Part shown: one piece after another, positions 1 to 9,833 of the stretch
How the letters are laid out: each line of letters begins with the position of its first letter
How positions within the stretch are numbered: the first letter of the stretch is position 1
Assembly: GCA_949987705.1 (NCBI GenBank)
Contig: OX465281.1
Location: forward strand, 162,950,393-163,014,392
Reading direction: 5' to 3'
Length of the DNA: 64,000 bases
Source: Thereva unica
Taxonomy: Eukaryota; Arthropoda; Insecta; Diptera; Therevidae
Position numbers and translations under genes: made by a program
The notes under the pieces: generated by a model
Seen by the model: only the letters and a program-made list of their open reading frames with translations
Database searches by the model: none
Told to the model about the DNA's origin: nothing

Positions 1-115
1 TGGGTGCCCTTTTTGTTTGGGAAAAAATTGGTGGAAGTTCTAAACCAAGGTCCCGAGTTTGTATGAAACGTAAGAAAATGATTCTTTCTTAAGTGAGGGT
101 GATGTTGTTGTGAAA
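1..115. repeat. Left inverted-repeat fragment of a Polinton-like element
   Basis: This stretch is, with few differences, the reverse complement of 15180-15297. Similarity stops at about 115 here and about 15180 on the right. The two copies enclose Polinton-type genes (protease, DNA polymerase B), so I infer they are the inner ends of the element's terminal inverted repeats. The left repeat runs off the window edge, so its true terminus and the target duplication cannot be seen. Confidence 0.6.
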
Positions 116-402
116 TAAAAACAATTTTTTTTCATTCCGCGTTGTGATTTAAATAATTTTTTGGTTTTTTATAATGTTGAGAGTAGACACCCATCTCAAT
201 AAAATCAGCTTGCCAGAGGTCGTCCAATCCTTTAATAATAAAAATTTTTACGTGCTGTTTTATGTAGTTCGTCTACAACTTGTCTTTTACTCATCATGAA
301 GTGGTTCATGAGATATTCCCTTTGAAATTGTTAATGATTCTACCTCTTAGTATATAGATTTTTTGAAGGTTTTTTTCAGCATTTATATAGATCCAGACGT
401 AT

Positions 403-487
403 CAGGCAGGTCAACCAGATAGACCAACCAGACAGACCAGCCAGACAGACCAGCCAGACAGACCAGTCAGGCAGACCAGCCAAGCAG
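403..487. repeat. Short tandem repeat, CCAGACAGA-type
   Basis: About five to six imperfect copies of a 12-bp unit based on ACCAGCCAGACAG lie in tandem. The rest of 116-555 shows no gene and no recognisable element. Confidence 0.75.
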
Positions 488-555
488 AGCTGATAGACCT
501 GGTCAGCTGATTAGGCGGGCTCCTTCATATAGGCTCATGAACGCATCAAAGCCTT

Positions 556-922
556 TTCGATATCGACCTTTGCCCATGGGGAAGCTATACAGCTTGCTCT
601 TGATGCTACCAGAAATGGGTTTATAGGAAAGAGAAAATGCACAAAACCACCTCGTATCATTCTTATACCAAGAACTGGAGGAGTTTTACCTCTTATCCCC
701 ATTTTTGCGAGGCTTTCTGCTTTAGGTGTATTAACTGGTACAGTTGGAATTGCAAAAGCCGTTAATGATGCAAGTAAGGCTAAACAACAATTGAAGGAAA
801 ATAAACGTCGTAATCAGACAATGGAGGCAATAGCTTTAGGAAAAAGTGGAAAAGGTCTATATTTAAAACCCTATAGAAAGGGTTTAGGACTTTACCTAAA
901 TCCACCGACAAAAAACTACTGA
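556..922 (+). pseudogene. Polinton small virion-type protein (fragment)
   Basis: One frame stays open to the TGA at 920-922. It has a hydrophobic glycine-rich stretch (GGVLPLIPIF), an AKAVNDASKAKQQL helix and a C-terminal GKGLYLKPYRKGLGLYL segment. Small basic proteins of this look sit just upstream of the protease in Polinton/Maverick elements and are probably virion components, comparable to adenovirus core or minor capsid proteins. The exact family name is uncertain. No convincing ATG starts the frame, so it is either N-terminally broken or begins near 600. The position directly before the protease supports the call. Confidence 0.55.
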
Positions 923-929
923 GAACGCT

Positions 930-1280
930 ACCCAATCGTCCATTAAACGAATACGATTTATATGAGCACGGTCAATACATACCACACTTCAGAGGAGTCT
1001 TTATGATTGATAAGCTTCCCAAAAGTCCTAGAAGAAATGAATGTGGGATCGTCAATTTGGATTCTTCCATAGGTCGGGGGACACACTGGGTAGCATGCCA
1101 TAAAAAGGAACTAATATTGAATACTTCGACAGTTTCGGAAACTTACAACCACCAAAAGAACTTTTAAAGTATTTAGGAAATAACATAGTGTGCAACTATG
1201 AAGCATATCAAAATTATAATTCTGTAAATTGTGGACATCTGTGCTTAACGTTCCTTTATAATCGTTCTAAGACAATTTAA
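930..1280 (+). pseudogene. Polinton adenovirus-type cysteine protease (broken)
   Basis: The maturation protease of Polintons belongs to the adenain (C5/Ulp1-like) cysteine protease group. Visible motifs in order are NECGIVNLD, the catalytic-His region RGTHWVA at about 1077-1097, the acidic region EYFDSFGN at about 1117-1140, and the catalytic-Cys region NCGHLCL at about 1228-1248. A frameshift between the His and Asp regions (about 1098-1117) separates the two halves, so the gene is dead. It ends at TAA 1278-1280. It lies on the opposite strand to the polymerase gene. Family assignment is firm on motif order and spacing. Confidence 0.8.
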
Positions 1281-2004
1281 TTTATACATTTGATCTGTAT
1301 ATATAAGATGAATAAAATAAAGAAAACAAGAAATTTAACAAATATTTTTTATTTATATACATACATATACAATAAAAGTACAAATTCTATTCTATTTCCA
1401 TATCTTATATATTAATAGGCAAACAAAAAGTTTGTACACGCTAAGGCTTTTTTGTTCGTGGACCGATTTCGTTTAAATTTTCAGAAAATGTTCTTTTTAT
1501 GGCATAGTTTTGTAATAAGGAATTTCAACGAAATCGATTCACGAATAAAAAAGTTATAGCGATTTTAATTTTTCGAATTTTAAAAAGCCGTTGGAAAATT
1601 TGAATTTTTTGTGAGCATCAACGTAGAGCTGAGTAGCCTACGATTGACACAAATGCCGTTTCAGTGAAGCGAATGAGAAACAGAGAAAAACAATCGCTTG
1701 TGTAGATTTTTGGCGGCATAACTGACTTAAAAAAACTCGGTCACTTTGTGCGTGCATTTTTTTTATACTCTTTTGTGTATTATAGTATTATTGAGTTGTA
1801 TTGTGTAAGGGGCTGCCGTTCGTTTTTTGGCGAATGCCTTTAGAAATTTTAATTGATTCATTTAAGTGTGTTTTGAATGTTATTCTGCGTAATTTTTATT
1901 CGTTTTCGCATGGTTCTCGGAATCTGAGTTGTATTTTTGTCATTCCAAACAGTTAACTGCGAATTTCTGACTGAAGTACATAACTTTACTTAATACTGAG
2001 GCAT
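1281..2004. other. Interval without recognisable gene
   Basis: AT-rich sequence with no supported ORF between the Polinton protease and the Helitron fragment. It is probably non-coding flank of one of the two. No inverted or tandem repeat stands out. Confidence 0.5.
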
Positions 2005-2665
2005 TTTCTTTGTGTTGTCATAAAGGCAAAGTTAATCTACCTCCACTTTCTCAAAATTACTTTTTCAATAATTTTTTTGAAGGATTAACTTCGAATGAAA
2101 GTGGTATTAAAAATCGTTCTAAAATTTTTTTTGCAAATATTCGTTCGTATAATGCTGCCTTTGCAATGATTAGCTCTGAGTGTAATTTGTCAAATGACAC
2201 TGCAAATGGCATATATCATTTTAAAATCCATAACATTTTCTATCACCGAACTGGTGCCTTAATTCCTGGCTAAGGCCGACCTCCATGTTATGCACAATTG
2301 TATTTCTATGATGTAGATACTGCTGCTAATCATAGAATAAATAGAAATGCGAATATTGAATGTAATATTGATATTATGCGTGAAATAGGTTTGGAGTTAG
2401 ATCACACGTTAGATCAGAGTTTGTTCACTCATTCAGGTCCATGTATGAATATTGCCAAAGACCTGAGAATATTGCAGCTGAAGTTTCTATGATCATAAAA
2501 GTTAATAACCAAGTTGATATTCGTCGTTTCAATGATGCTGTAGTAACTGATGTTGCTGTTATTTTAGACTACATAGCCAAGCAAGACGTCATGGATGCGA
2601 TTAAAAAAATCCTGGGAAATTTTAGATGCTCTGGAGCAACAATGGAAATGTTTCATAGTAATTAA
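2005..2665 (+). pseudogene. Helitron Rep/helicase-like protein fragment
   Basis: The segment resembles the Helitron-like N domain of RepHel proteins: CCHKGKVNLPPLSQN, a SNDTANGIYHFKIHN block, YFYDVDTAANHRINRNA and EVSMIIKVNNQVDIRRFNDA. The match runs through three partly overlapping frames (2010-2273, 2298-2492, 2441-2665), so there are at least two frameshifts. The last 30 codons (from about 2570) do not look like the family. No helicase domain and no CTRR hairpin end were found, so this is an isolated fragment, apparently inserted in the Polinton between protease and polymerase. Confidence 0.7.
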
Positions 2666-2928
2666 AAATTCGCCATTGCGTATAATTTTTTTTTTTTGAA
2701 ATAAAAAAATTTAAATTGAATTTAAATTCGAACAAATCGTGAATTTTATATATTTATTGTTTTTGTGACCGAATTTCGGTAACAGGGATCCCAGATCACT
2801 TATTTTGTAATGACCCCATGCATAGGTCGTGCATCCATCTTCTAAAGTATATCTTTTATCATCAAAAGGGCTTAGACTAATTTTATTAATATATTAAGTG
2901 TACAAAGTATGAAGTTCTGATCTAAATA

Positions 2929-3330
2929 TTAACATATTACTAAAAAAGAGTTTATTACTATATCTCTGTAATTATCTAAACTTAATTTTTCTACAGCGGT
3001 TTGTTTTACGCCTTTAGCTTTTTTTATATTTTTTGTATTTTCTACGGAAATGGAATACATTTTAGATCTTAACCCTATAAATTCTAACATAATCTTACCA
3101 CTATTTTCATCTTTCATGAATCCTGGTATTTTTTTGTTTTTTAATGGTATCTTATAGGGATTTTCCTCAGAGTACTCCGAAGTATCAAACCTATTTTCTA
3201 TATCATTCAACATGTCATGATAAAAATTTTCGGTGTGGATGGTATATATAAAAGAATCAGTATCCATATAATTCAAAATTATTCTATCTTGATACTTATT
3301 TTTCATATAATCGTAATGGAATTCATACAT
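2929..3330 (-). pseudogene. PolB C-terminal segment with catalytic motif C
   Basis: Open segment of 133 codons holding NYMDTDSF, the metal-binding DTD of family-B polymerases, then LEFIGLRSKMYS and KAKGVKQTAVEKL, typical of the Polinton thumb region. The frame closes at 2929. The last conserved part (PFDDKRYTLEDG) continues in another frame to about 2790, so the end is also frameshifted. Confidence 0.8.
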
Positions 3331-3793
3331 TTTCCATTTTGAAACTTCTAATACTGTAAAGCTTAAATATATGGGTTTATTGTGTAAGTTACCTGCACTC
3401 TTTTTAATTCTACAGCTGCCATCTCAGGGGTGAATTTAAATATGCTATGAAAATTTGGTTTTGCAATTAGCGCTCGTAATCCTAATCGTTTACCCCGACT
3501 TTGACATTGCGTTACAATCCTAACATCTTTTCTTTTCTCAACATTCTCCATTGTCTTACCATAAACCGCGTTATTTAATAATTTGAAAAAATCCTTTTCA
3601 AATTTACTTGTTGCCTTTGAACGATAAAATGTATTTAAATCAATATAAGTTTTTAATCAGTCTGATTGCTTAAACTCTAATATTCGATGTATTCGAGTAA
3701 GTTTTAAACCATTTGCTAAACATTGTTGAAGGTTTCTGTAATGTATTATGTATTTATTTTTATTTTCTAAGTCGGCTATCAATTTTTTCGTTT

Positions 3794-4852
3794 TCATTTT
3801 ACCAATTCTCTTATTTTGAGAACAAAATGGTAAGTCATTGTGTTTGTCGTGAATTGAAGCTGGATATTCAGATCGACTTCAAAAATATATCCTATATCGG
3901 ATTTTACTGGAATAGACATCACATCGATGGCGGTTGTTTCTAACCATTTAAAACCACCGTATGGTAAATATTCTGACATCGCCCATCCATATAAATTATT
4001 AACATCGAGATACATTAAAAATGATGAATCTTGTTTAGGATTAAAATTTTTCATATATTTATTATTCGCGATTGAATGACGAAGGGAACATTGAGTAATA
4101 CCACCTCTAATTCCTGACATAAAAAAATTATACATATTTTCATCTGTTAATAATTCCAATTTAATGTCGGTATATTTTAGCATGGCGTCCCAAGTAAACC
4201 CCGGAGTAGTATAGTAATGACAAGGGTCTAACGAATAAATTCTTTTACATAATTTTCTAAAATTTTCAAAAATATCTGCAAGCAATAAGACGTCTGATTT
4301 TAAATATAATTTCAAGTAATCAGAAATATTTTTACACTTAAATTTTTCCCAAACATTAATGGCATGACGGTAATCATCATCAGAACATTTACTATTTGTT
4401 AATTTATTATAAAAGTCTTTTTGTGGAGGAAGATTTTTTTCTTCTAGACGCTCAAAACAATTAATATAATTATATGGAAATACTCCCTTTCTTTTCATTA
4501 ATTCAAACAAGTCATTATCGTTAAGCATATTTTTCATTATTGTAAAATCATCATTCGATAAGTTTCTAGCTAAGCAGTCTATGCTAGCTGACATAAATCT
4601 ATAAGAATCTAAAAATCTTAACTCAATTTTTTTATCTTGCCCTACAGAAATATTTTTTGACAAAGAAATGTAATTTTCTTTATTTAGAGAAATGATGTTT
4701 ATATCACCTTCAACCATGTTTAAAGCTTTAACAAAGAGGTGGCAATCATAGCCAGAAAAATTATGAAAAAAGATTGGAATAAAATTTGGAATTCTATACC
4801 TTAAATTGCTTTCGTTATGAGCAGGTCCTCTATATTTGCCTGTTAGTGGCAA
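3794..4852 (-). pseudogene. PolB exonuclease II/III and motif A segment
   Basis: The longest open block of the polymerase, 352 codons. It starts inside the conserved TGKYRG region and contains ExoII (NFSGYDCHLF), ExoIII (YLKSDVLLLAD) and motif A (LDVNNLYGWAMSEYLP). The next conserved part runs on in the other frames (3363-3551 and between). Upstream a one-base loss around 4855 breaks the link to the zinc-binding HICD region. Confidence 0.8.
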
Positions 4853-5374
4853 TGGTCAGCAACTCGTTCGGAACCAAAATCCAAATCGCAAATATGACAT
4901 TTTGTACCTTCATTTTGAACGAACCACTCTAAATCTGTTAAGGGTTGCATTACTTTTTCTATTTTAAGATAATTGTCGTAAAGATATTTCACATCATTAA
5001 CTAAAGTTGTTACAAAAACCTTTTCTGCATCGTTACCTTGATATTCCCTAAGTCTATTTAAGTTACTGTCAAAAGAACATTTAATAAAGTAAGAAAAAGC
5101 ACTGGTTCACATGTACTAATATCTTTTAATATACTCTCAAAATCAGCATATATTACAATGGAACATCTAATTGTCGTTCAAAATGCTTAAATTGTAAAAT
5201 TGAATCCTTGGGATCAGGCATATTTGTAACAACTTTTTTACATTCAGTTTTATGAATGTTAAGAGCTTCTTCGTTATGAAAATAAAGAAAACATGAATTG
5301 CAGAAAAACAATTGACCCTTATGATGTGTAATTTGCTTTCGAATTAGCTTTGATAAATTTTTTATCTACACATA

Positions 5375-5814
5375 TACTGAGTTTCCATGAGAGTTCAACC
5401 AGAGTTGAACCCGAATTGTACTCTATGGAAACAGTCGCAGTCAAGAGTTTTCGTTAAAGATTTTCAACTCTGCTCAACTCAACGAAAATAGGTAGATTGA
5501 ACAGAGTTCACGCACACAACTACAAACGGGATTGTCAAATGTTAAAAAAGTCAATATGTCGCGCCTGGCTTGGACGTCTGAAGAAACTTTATATTTAATA
5601 AATGTTTTTAAAGAAAAATTTATTATAAAATTAATAGATGGAAAAAATATTATGTCAAATTTAAAAACAGCTGCTTGCTTAATACAAGTACACATTCAGC
5701 TGTCTGTACACAGGCAGAAAAGTCATCCATGGAAACGCATAGAGTTGAGTCGTTGAGTTGAAGTATCATTTTAACTCAACCTCAACTCAACTCGACTCCC
5801 ATGGAAACTCGGTA
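5375..5814. mobile_element. Short TIR transposon with SANT-like ORF inside PolB, TSD ATA
   Basis: The ends are TACTGAGTTTCCATG at 5375 and its near-complement at 5814 (reads TACCGAGTTTCCATG on the minus strand). Both sides are flanked by ATA (5372-5374 and 5815-5817), a 3-bp duplication. Subterminal CAACTC/GAGTTG repeats occur at both ends. A plus-strand frame at 5532-5756 begins with a Myb/SANT-like stretch (LAWTSEETLYLINVFKEKF). A 3-bp TSD plus a SANT-type ORF suggests a non-autonomous PIF/Harbinger relative. The polymerase homology resumes in register after removal of the element and one TSD copy. Confidence 0.75.
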
Positions 5815-5862
5815 ATAGTGAAAATGTTCCTCTTCTTGAATTAAGAGTAGATTAATGAGATT

Positions 5863-7007
5863 TTATTTTTCTTCATATGTATGGTAAAATGGACCTACAA
5901 CTTTAATTGTTTTAGAACATGTACCTTCCACACCATAAACGTTAATACTAATACTAGGATTCATTTCTTCAAATAATTTAATGCTAGATATTTCTAAAGG
6001 AAATCTTAAGTTACTAAAATTTAAAATTTTCCCATTTGGCAGAGTAATTATATCTTCTTTAATTTCATTTACTGAATATGAAGAGCATCTATCGGAATGG
6101 TTTTTAACGGGGTATAGGGCTGAAATAATTGCCCATTTAAAACAAAAAACATCGCTGTTTTTAATATTAACACAAGCTTTTTTGTTTTCCAGTGATTTTG
6201 GTAAAGGTATATATCGCGAGCCTGTCAATGGTCGATATTGGTTAATATTTAATTCTATATGCATTATTCTTGCTAGTGTCCACCCACTATTTTTTTCATG
6301 AAATTCTTCTGTTTTTACATTAATATCATGGAACATTTTAGATAGAATAGTGGGTAGTTCAAATTCATTACACAAAAGTTCCATTTTAGATTGAAATGAT
6401 TTTATCGAGTTGATAATATCACTCTCGTCATCTTCATCATTAGAATGTGAAAATTTAATATATTCGCAAAACAGTTCCAAATTAAATTTTACCGTTAAAT
6501 GTTTTTTTAAAGCTTGCTTTAAAGCAAGTTCAATCTGATTATTGGTTTGCGCAAAGAATTCTTCGGGATGTAAAACTCCTTCATCTTTATTTTTTAAAAC
6601 ATAAGTTGCTATACGATTATTAAATCCGCTCTTTATACACTGTAAATGTTCATTGACAGGCTCTGCGGCATTTCTTTTATGTTTGTTGGTACGTAAGTGA
6701 AACCCAAATATTTCCTTTTCAACAAATAATTCACATTTTTCACAATAAATATGCTCACCCGTTGATGGTAACTTAGAATTTTGTAAAAACTTAACTGGTT
6801 TGATAAATGTAGAAGAACTAGATGGATCAGCAATAACAGCATTAGATGAAGAAGAAGATAAGGTTGTAGAAGAGTCTCCAACATTGGATGTAGAAGAAGT
6901 CGCACTAGAAGATGCAGCAGCAGGTAAATGAGAATCGGCAACACTATTTATAACATTGGATGTAGATGGAGCGGTAGAAGTTGTGTCAAATTTCCCCCAA
7001 GAATTAT
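5863..7007 (-). pseudogene. PolB exon 4: end of linker repeat plus conserved N-terminal block
   Basis: The frame is open from the acceptor site at 7007 through to the TAA at 5863-5865. It starts with a further copy of the Ser/Thr-rich linker, then a zinc-finger-like piece (IYCEKCELFVEKE with HLRTNKHKR), then the conserved Polinton block (SGWTLARIMHIELNINQY, FCFKWAIISALYP). Directly past the stop the same frame continues with family-like sequence up to the inserted element, so this is a nonsense mutation rather than the natural end. Confidence 0.8.
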
Positions 7008-7568
7008 CTAAATTATATAAACGTTAGTTTTCTTTTTTAAATATATAAGACAAAGTAATAACTCACCAGAACTAGATGGATCAGCAATAACAGCATTAGA
7101 TGAAGAAGATAAGTTTGTAGAAGAGTCTCCAACATTGGATGTAGAAGAAGTCGCACTAGAAGATGCAGCAGCAGGTAAATGAGAATCGGCAACACTATTT
7201 ATAACATTGGATGTAGATGGAGCGGTAGAAGTTGTGTCAAATTTCCCCCAAGAATTATCTAAATTATATAAACTTTAGTTTTCTTTTTTAAATATATAAG
7301 ACAAAGTAATAACTCACCAGAACTAGATGGATCAGCAATAACAGCATTAGATGAAGAAGATAAGTTTGTAGAAGAGTCTCCAACATTGGATGTAGAAGAA
7401 GTCGCACTAGAAGATGCAGCAGCAGGTAAATGAGAATCGGCAACACTATTTATAACATTGGATGTAGATGGAGCGGTAGAAGTTGTGTCAAATTCCCCCC
7501 AAGAATTATCTAAATTATATAAACGTTAGTTTTCTTTTTTAAATATATAAGACAAAGTAATAACTCAC
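6815..7568 (-). repeat. Tandem exon-intron duplication inside PolB (about 251-254 bp unit, three copies)
   Basis: The unit starting GAACTAGATGG on the plus strand occurs at 6815, 7069 and 7320, so spacing is 254 and 251 bp. Each unit is a coding exon plus a 59-nt intron. The introns are 7008-7066, 7259-7317 and 7510-7568 (read on minus). Each begins GTGAGT, has an AACTAACG/AACTAAAG-type branch-point region and ends TTTAG. The two complete internal exons (7067-7258 and 7318-7509) are 192 nt each, divisible by three, and both boundaries are phase 1, so each adds 64 Ser/Thr-rich residues in frame. The copy fused to exon 4 has one extra codon. Confidence 0.85.
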
Positions 7569-7770
7569 CACAATTTAAATCCGAATAATGAAATTTTTTG
7601 TTGTGATTTTTCAATTTCATTATTGTTTTAAATAGTTTTCCACATGTTTCACATTTAAACTCCATAGCAAAATTAGCTTTTACTTTTTGCTTATGAATTC
7701 TAACTGAATGTTTGTTTAATTGTTTTACACTACTAAGAAACTTTCTACACAATTCACACAATAATTTCAT
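7569..7770 (-). CDS. PolB exon 1: two C2H2 zinc fingers
   Basis: Starts at ATG 7770-7768 and ends at a GT donor at 7568. It encodes two C2H2 fingers, CELCRKFLSSVKQLNKHSVRIH and CETCGKLF with HNKKFH, the usual N-terminal module of Polinton polymerase genes in insects. The exon ends in phase 1 and joins the first Ser/Thr-rich linker exon. Confidence 0.75.
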
Positions 7771-7776
7771 ATTCAC

Positions 7777-8150
7777 GGCACTAAACTCTTCAAAAAACGA
7801 ATTTACTATGATCTAGCAAATTGATGCAGTAGTTCATTTTATACCCCCAATTATCAAAAGGATAAATTCTAAGTCTTAGGAACTTAAATCTTAACTTGAT
7901 ATAATTTGCAAAGTAAGCTAAATCTTAAGTCTAAGAAATTCTTATCTATAGTTCTGATGAAATTAAAGATGAAATTTGATATGGTGCGATGGATGTTTAT
8001 GATGACAAACAAAATATTATATGTGGAACGGATGTTTGTAGAAACATAAGAATGTGCTGCGTGCACATAACAGAATTCCCCACGCATGCAAAACTTTAAG
8101 AAAACCATTCATTCACTAATCTAAATACTTACAGCAACATTGAAAACCAC
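7777..8150. other. Upstream flank of PolB, no gene seen
   Basis: AT-rich sequence between the polymerase start and the Tigger-like TIR. It would hold the polymerase promoter if one exists. I see no convincing motif and no ORF worth reporting. Confidence 0.4.
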
Positions 8151-8404
8151 ATTACAGTAAACCCTCGTTAACACGAACTTGAAAAAATCAGGCAAAGAGT
8201 TCGTGTTATGTGGGAGTTCGCGTTAAGCGACTAAGGCAGAAAATAAATTGATTTTTCTAAGTGTCATATCATGATTTATTATATAAACATTGATTAATTC
8301 TTTATTATAAATTTTCTAACTGGGCATTATTGTTCTTAAATATTATGCGATTTTGACAGTTTGTTATTATTTGTTTATAAAATACATTTTGATATTGTTT
8401 TGAC

Positions 8405-8620
8405 CATCAGTTGGTCGGAGTTTGTGTGAATATTCAAAATTGGTCGTTTCGAGTCCATCTGAAAATGCTTATGACACGTTGTTTGTTGCTGCATAGCGCA
8501 GAAAATATCGAGTGCATCTCTGACTTTCTTAGAGGTTGGCGGGATGATTTCTTCGACATCGCTTTCATCACTGGAATCGTTTTGATCTGGGAGTTAATGA
8601 CTTTTCTAATCTCTTAAGAG
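8405..8620 (-). pseudogene. Possible C-terminal tail of a Tigger-type transposase
   Basis: Read on minus, this gives an acidic run (QNDSSDESDVEEIIPPTSK) followed by an amphipathic segment (VRDALDIFCAMQQQ). Acidic tails like this end many pogo/Tigger transposases. The location inside Tigger-type TIRs supports the idea, but no DDE domain remains, so the call is tentative. Confidence 0.35.
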
Positions 8621-8705
8621 AGTGTTTTCCTTTATTTGTATTGTATTCATTGACTGAAAAGGATCAAAATATACAAAATACATGTTTTGAGAATTTTTCT
8701 AGTTC

Positions 8706-8710
8706 GTATT
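8706..8710. other. Target-site duplication GTATT (left copy)
   Basis: GTATT immediately precedes the inverted LTR and is repeated at 14977-14981 right after the last LTR. It delimits the whole three-LTR composite as one insertion. Confidence 0.8.
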
Positions 8711-9234
8711 TGTAGCAGTCGCTACGCATTAATTTTATGTTTCTCTTATTATGAGTTTTTGTTGTTAGTTATCGAATTCAAATATATGTACTTACAATTT
8801 TGGAGTACAGTGTGCGTTACGTCATCGGTTTAGATTTTCACTACTACTTTGGAAATACACTTTAGGGAAATCACAATCCCGTACGCTTACACTGTACAAG
8901 TATTGAATGTATAAAACATAGGTACACGAATTGATTTGACATGTAAAATAAAAAAAATAGAATGTATTAGTAATAAAGTTTTCGTTGAACGTTTAACATG
9001 CAAAATAGTAATTCATGTATTAGTTGGAAGTTTTTATCATTAAAAGTTCCGGTTGTATAATTCAACCGCATATAAAGTCGTTAACTTAAAATAAAAATAA
9101 CCTGAATAAAAATATTTTTAAATCGATACAAAATAAATAGTTTATTTACTAAAACAATTATAAACTATTATGATGTGGAGAGGAACCCCATAATAATGTA
9201 AATGTGGAGTTAAGGAGTCTAGGCCCCCACATCA
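8711..9234 (+). repeat. Extra inverted LTR of the CsRn1-type element
   Basis: A complete 524-bp LTR, starting TGTAGCAGTCGC and ending CCCCCACATCA, in the opposite orientation to the other two LTRs. It is nearly identical to 9241-9765 read backwards. Small differences include a C/A change in CAATCCCGTACG near 8878. A 6-bp spacer TCTAGG (9235-9240) separates it from the next LTR, giving a palindrome of about 1.05 kb. No second internal region accompanies it. Confidence 0.9.
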
Positions 9235-9240
9235 TCTAGG

Positions 9241-9765
9241 TGATGTGGGGGCCTAGACTCCTTAACTCCACATTTACATTATTATGGGGTTCCTCTCCAC
9301 ATCATAATAGTTTATAATTGTTTTAGTAAATAAACTATTTATTTTGTATCGATTTAAAAATATTTTTATTCAGGTTATTTTTATTTTAAGTTAACGACTT
9401 TATATGCGGTTGAATTATACAACCGGAACTTTTAATGATAAAAACTTCCAACTAATACATGAATTACTATTTTGCATGTTAAAGGTTCAACGAAAACTTT
9501 ATTACTAATACATTCTATTTTTTTTTATTTTACATGTCAAATCAATTCGTGTACCTATGTTTTATACATTCAATACTTGTACAGTGTAAGCGTACGTGAT
9601 TGTGATTTCCCTAAAGTGTATTTCCAAAGTAGTAGTGAAAATCTAAACCGATGACGTAACGCACACTGTACTCCAAAATTGTAAGTACATATATTTGAAT
9701 TCGATAACTAACAACAAAAACTCATAATAAGAGAAACATAAAATTAATGCGTAGCGACTGCTACA
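9241..9765 (-). repeat. 3' LTR of the CsRn1-type retrotransposon
   Basis: 525 bp, reads TGTAGC...CATCA on minus. It follows the pol gene and polypurine tract (minus-strand order), so it is the 3' LTR. It differs from the 5' LTR mainly by lacking a 146-bp internal duplication. Confidence 0.9.
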
Positions 9766-9778
9766 TAACTCCCCCTTC
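9766..9778 (-). other. Polypurine tract
   Basis: On the minus strand GAAGGGGGAGTTA abuts the TG of the 3' LTR. This is the expected place and composition for the primer of plus-strand DNA synthesis. Confidence 0.8.
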
Positions 9779-9833
9779 AGCGTAAGCGTCCTTGAAAATA
9801 CCAATTAACGAAAATCATGACTGAAAATTTACT

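Larger units (their letters stand above)
2790..7770 (-). pseudogene. Polinton protein-primed DNA polymerase B (pseudogene, multi-exon)
   Basis: Family-B polymerase of Polinton/Maverick elements, which replicates the element from a terminal protein. The minus-strand order is: C2H2 zinc fingers (exon 1, 7770-7569), Ser/Thr-rich linker exons, a conserved N-terminal block (SGWTLARI, SRYIPLP, CFKWAIISALYP, ending at a stop at 5863-5865), the ExoI motif YADFES (about 5160), ExoII NFSGYD (about 4760), ExoIII YLKSD (about 4290), polymerase motif A DVNNLYGWAM (about 3990), motif C YMDTDSF (about 3265), and a C-terminal block ending near 2790. It is inactivated by an in-frame stop, several single-base frameshifts (near 5160, 4855, 3800-3330) and a transposon at 5375-5814. 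The ATG at 7770 is preferred because the first zinc-finger Cys follows a few codons later. Confidence 0.85.

Noticed and set aside
5532..5756. Host Myb/SANT gene
   Set aside because: It lies entirely inside a TIR element with a target duplication and has no further exons.
6760..7560. CRISPR-like or VNTR array
   Set aside because: Regular spacing is explained by a tandem exon-intron duplication; there are no short repeats with unique spacers.
9217..9258. Hairpin terminator or origin at the LTR-LTR palindrome centre
   Set aside because: The symmetry is fully explained by two inverted LTRs; no independent signal.
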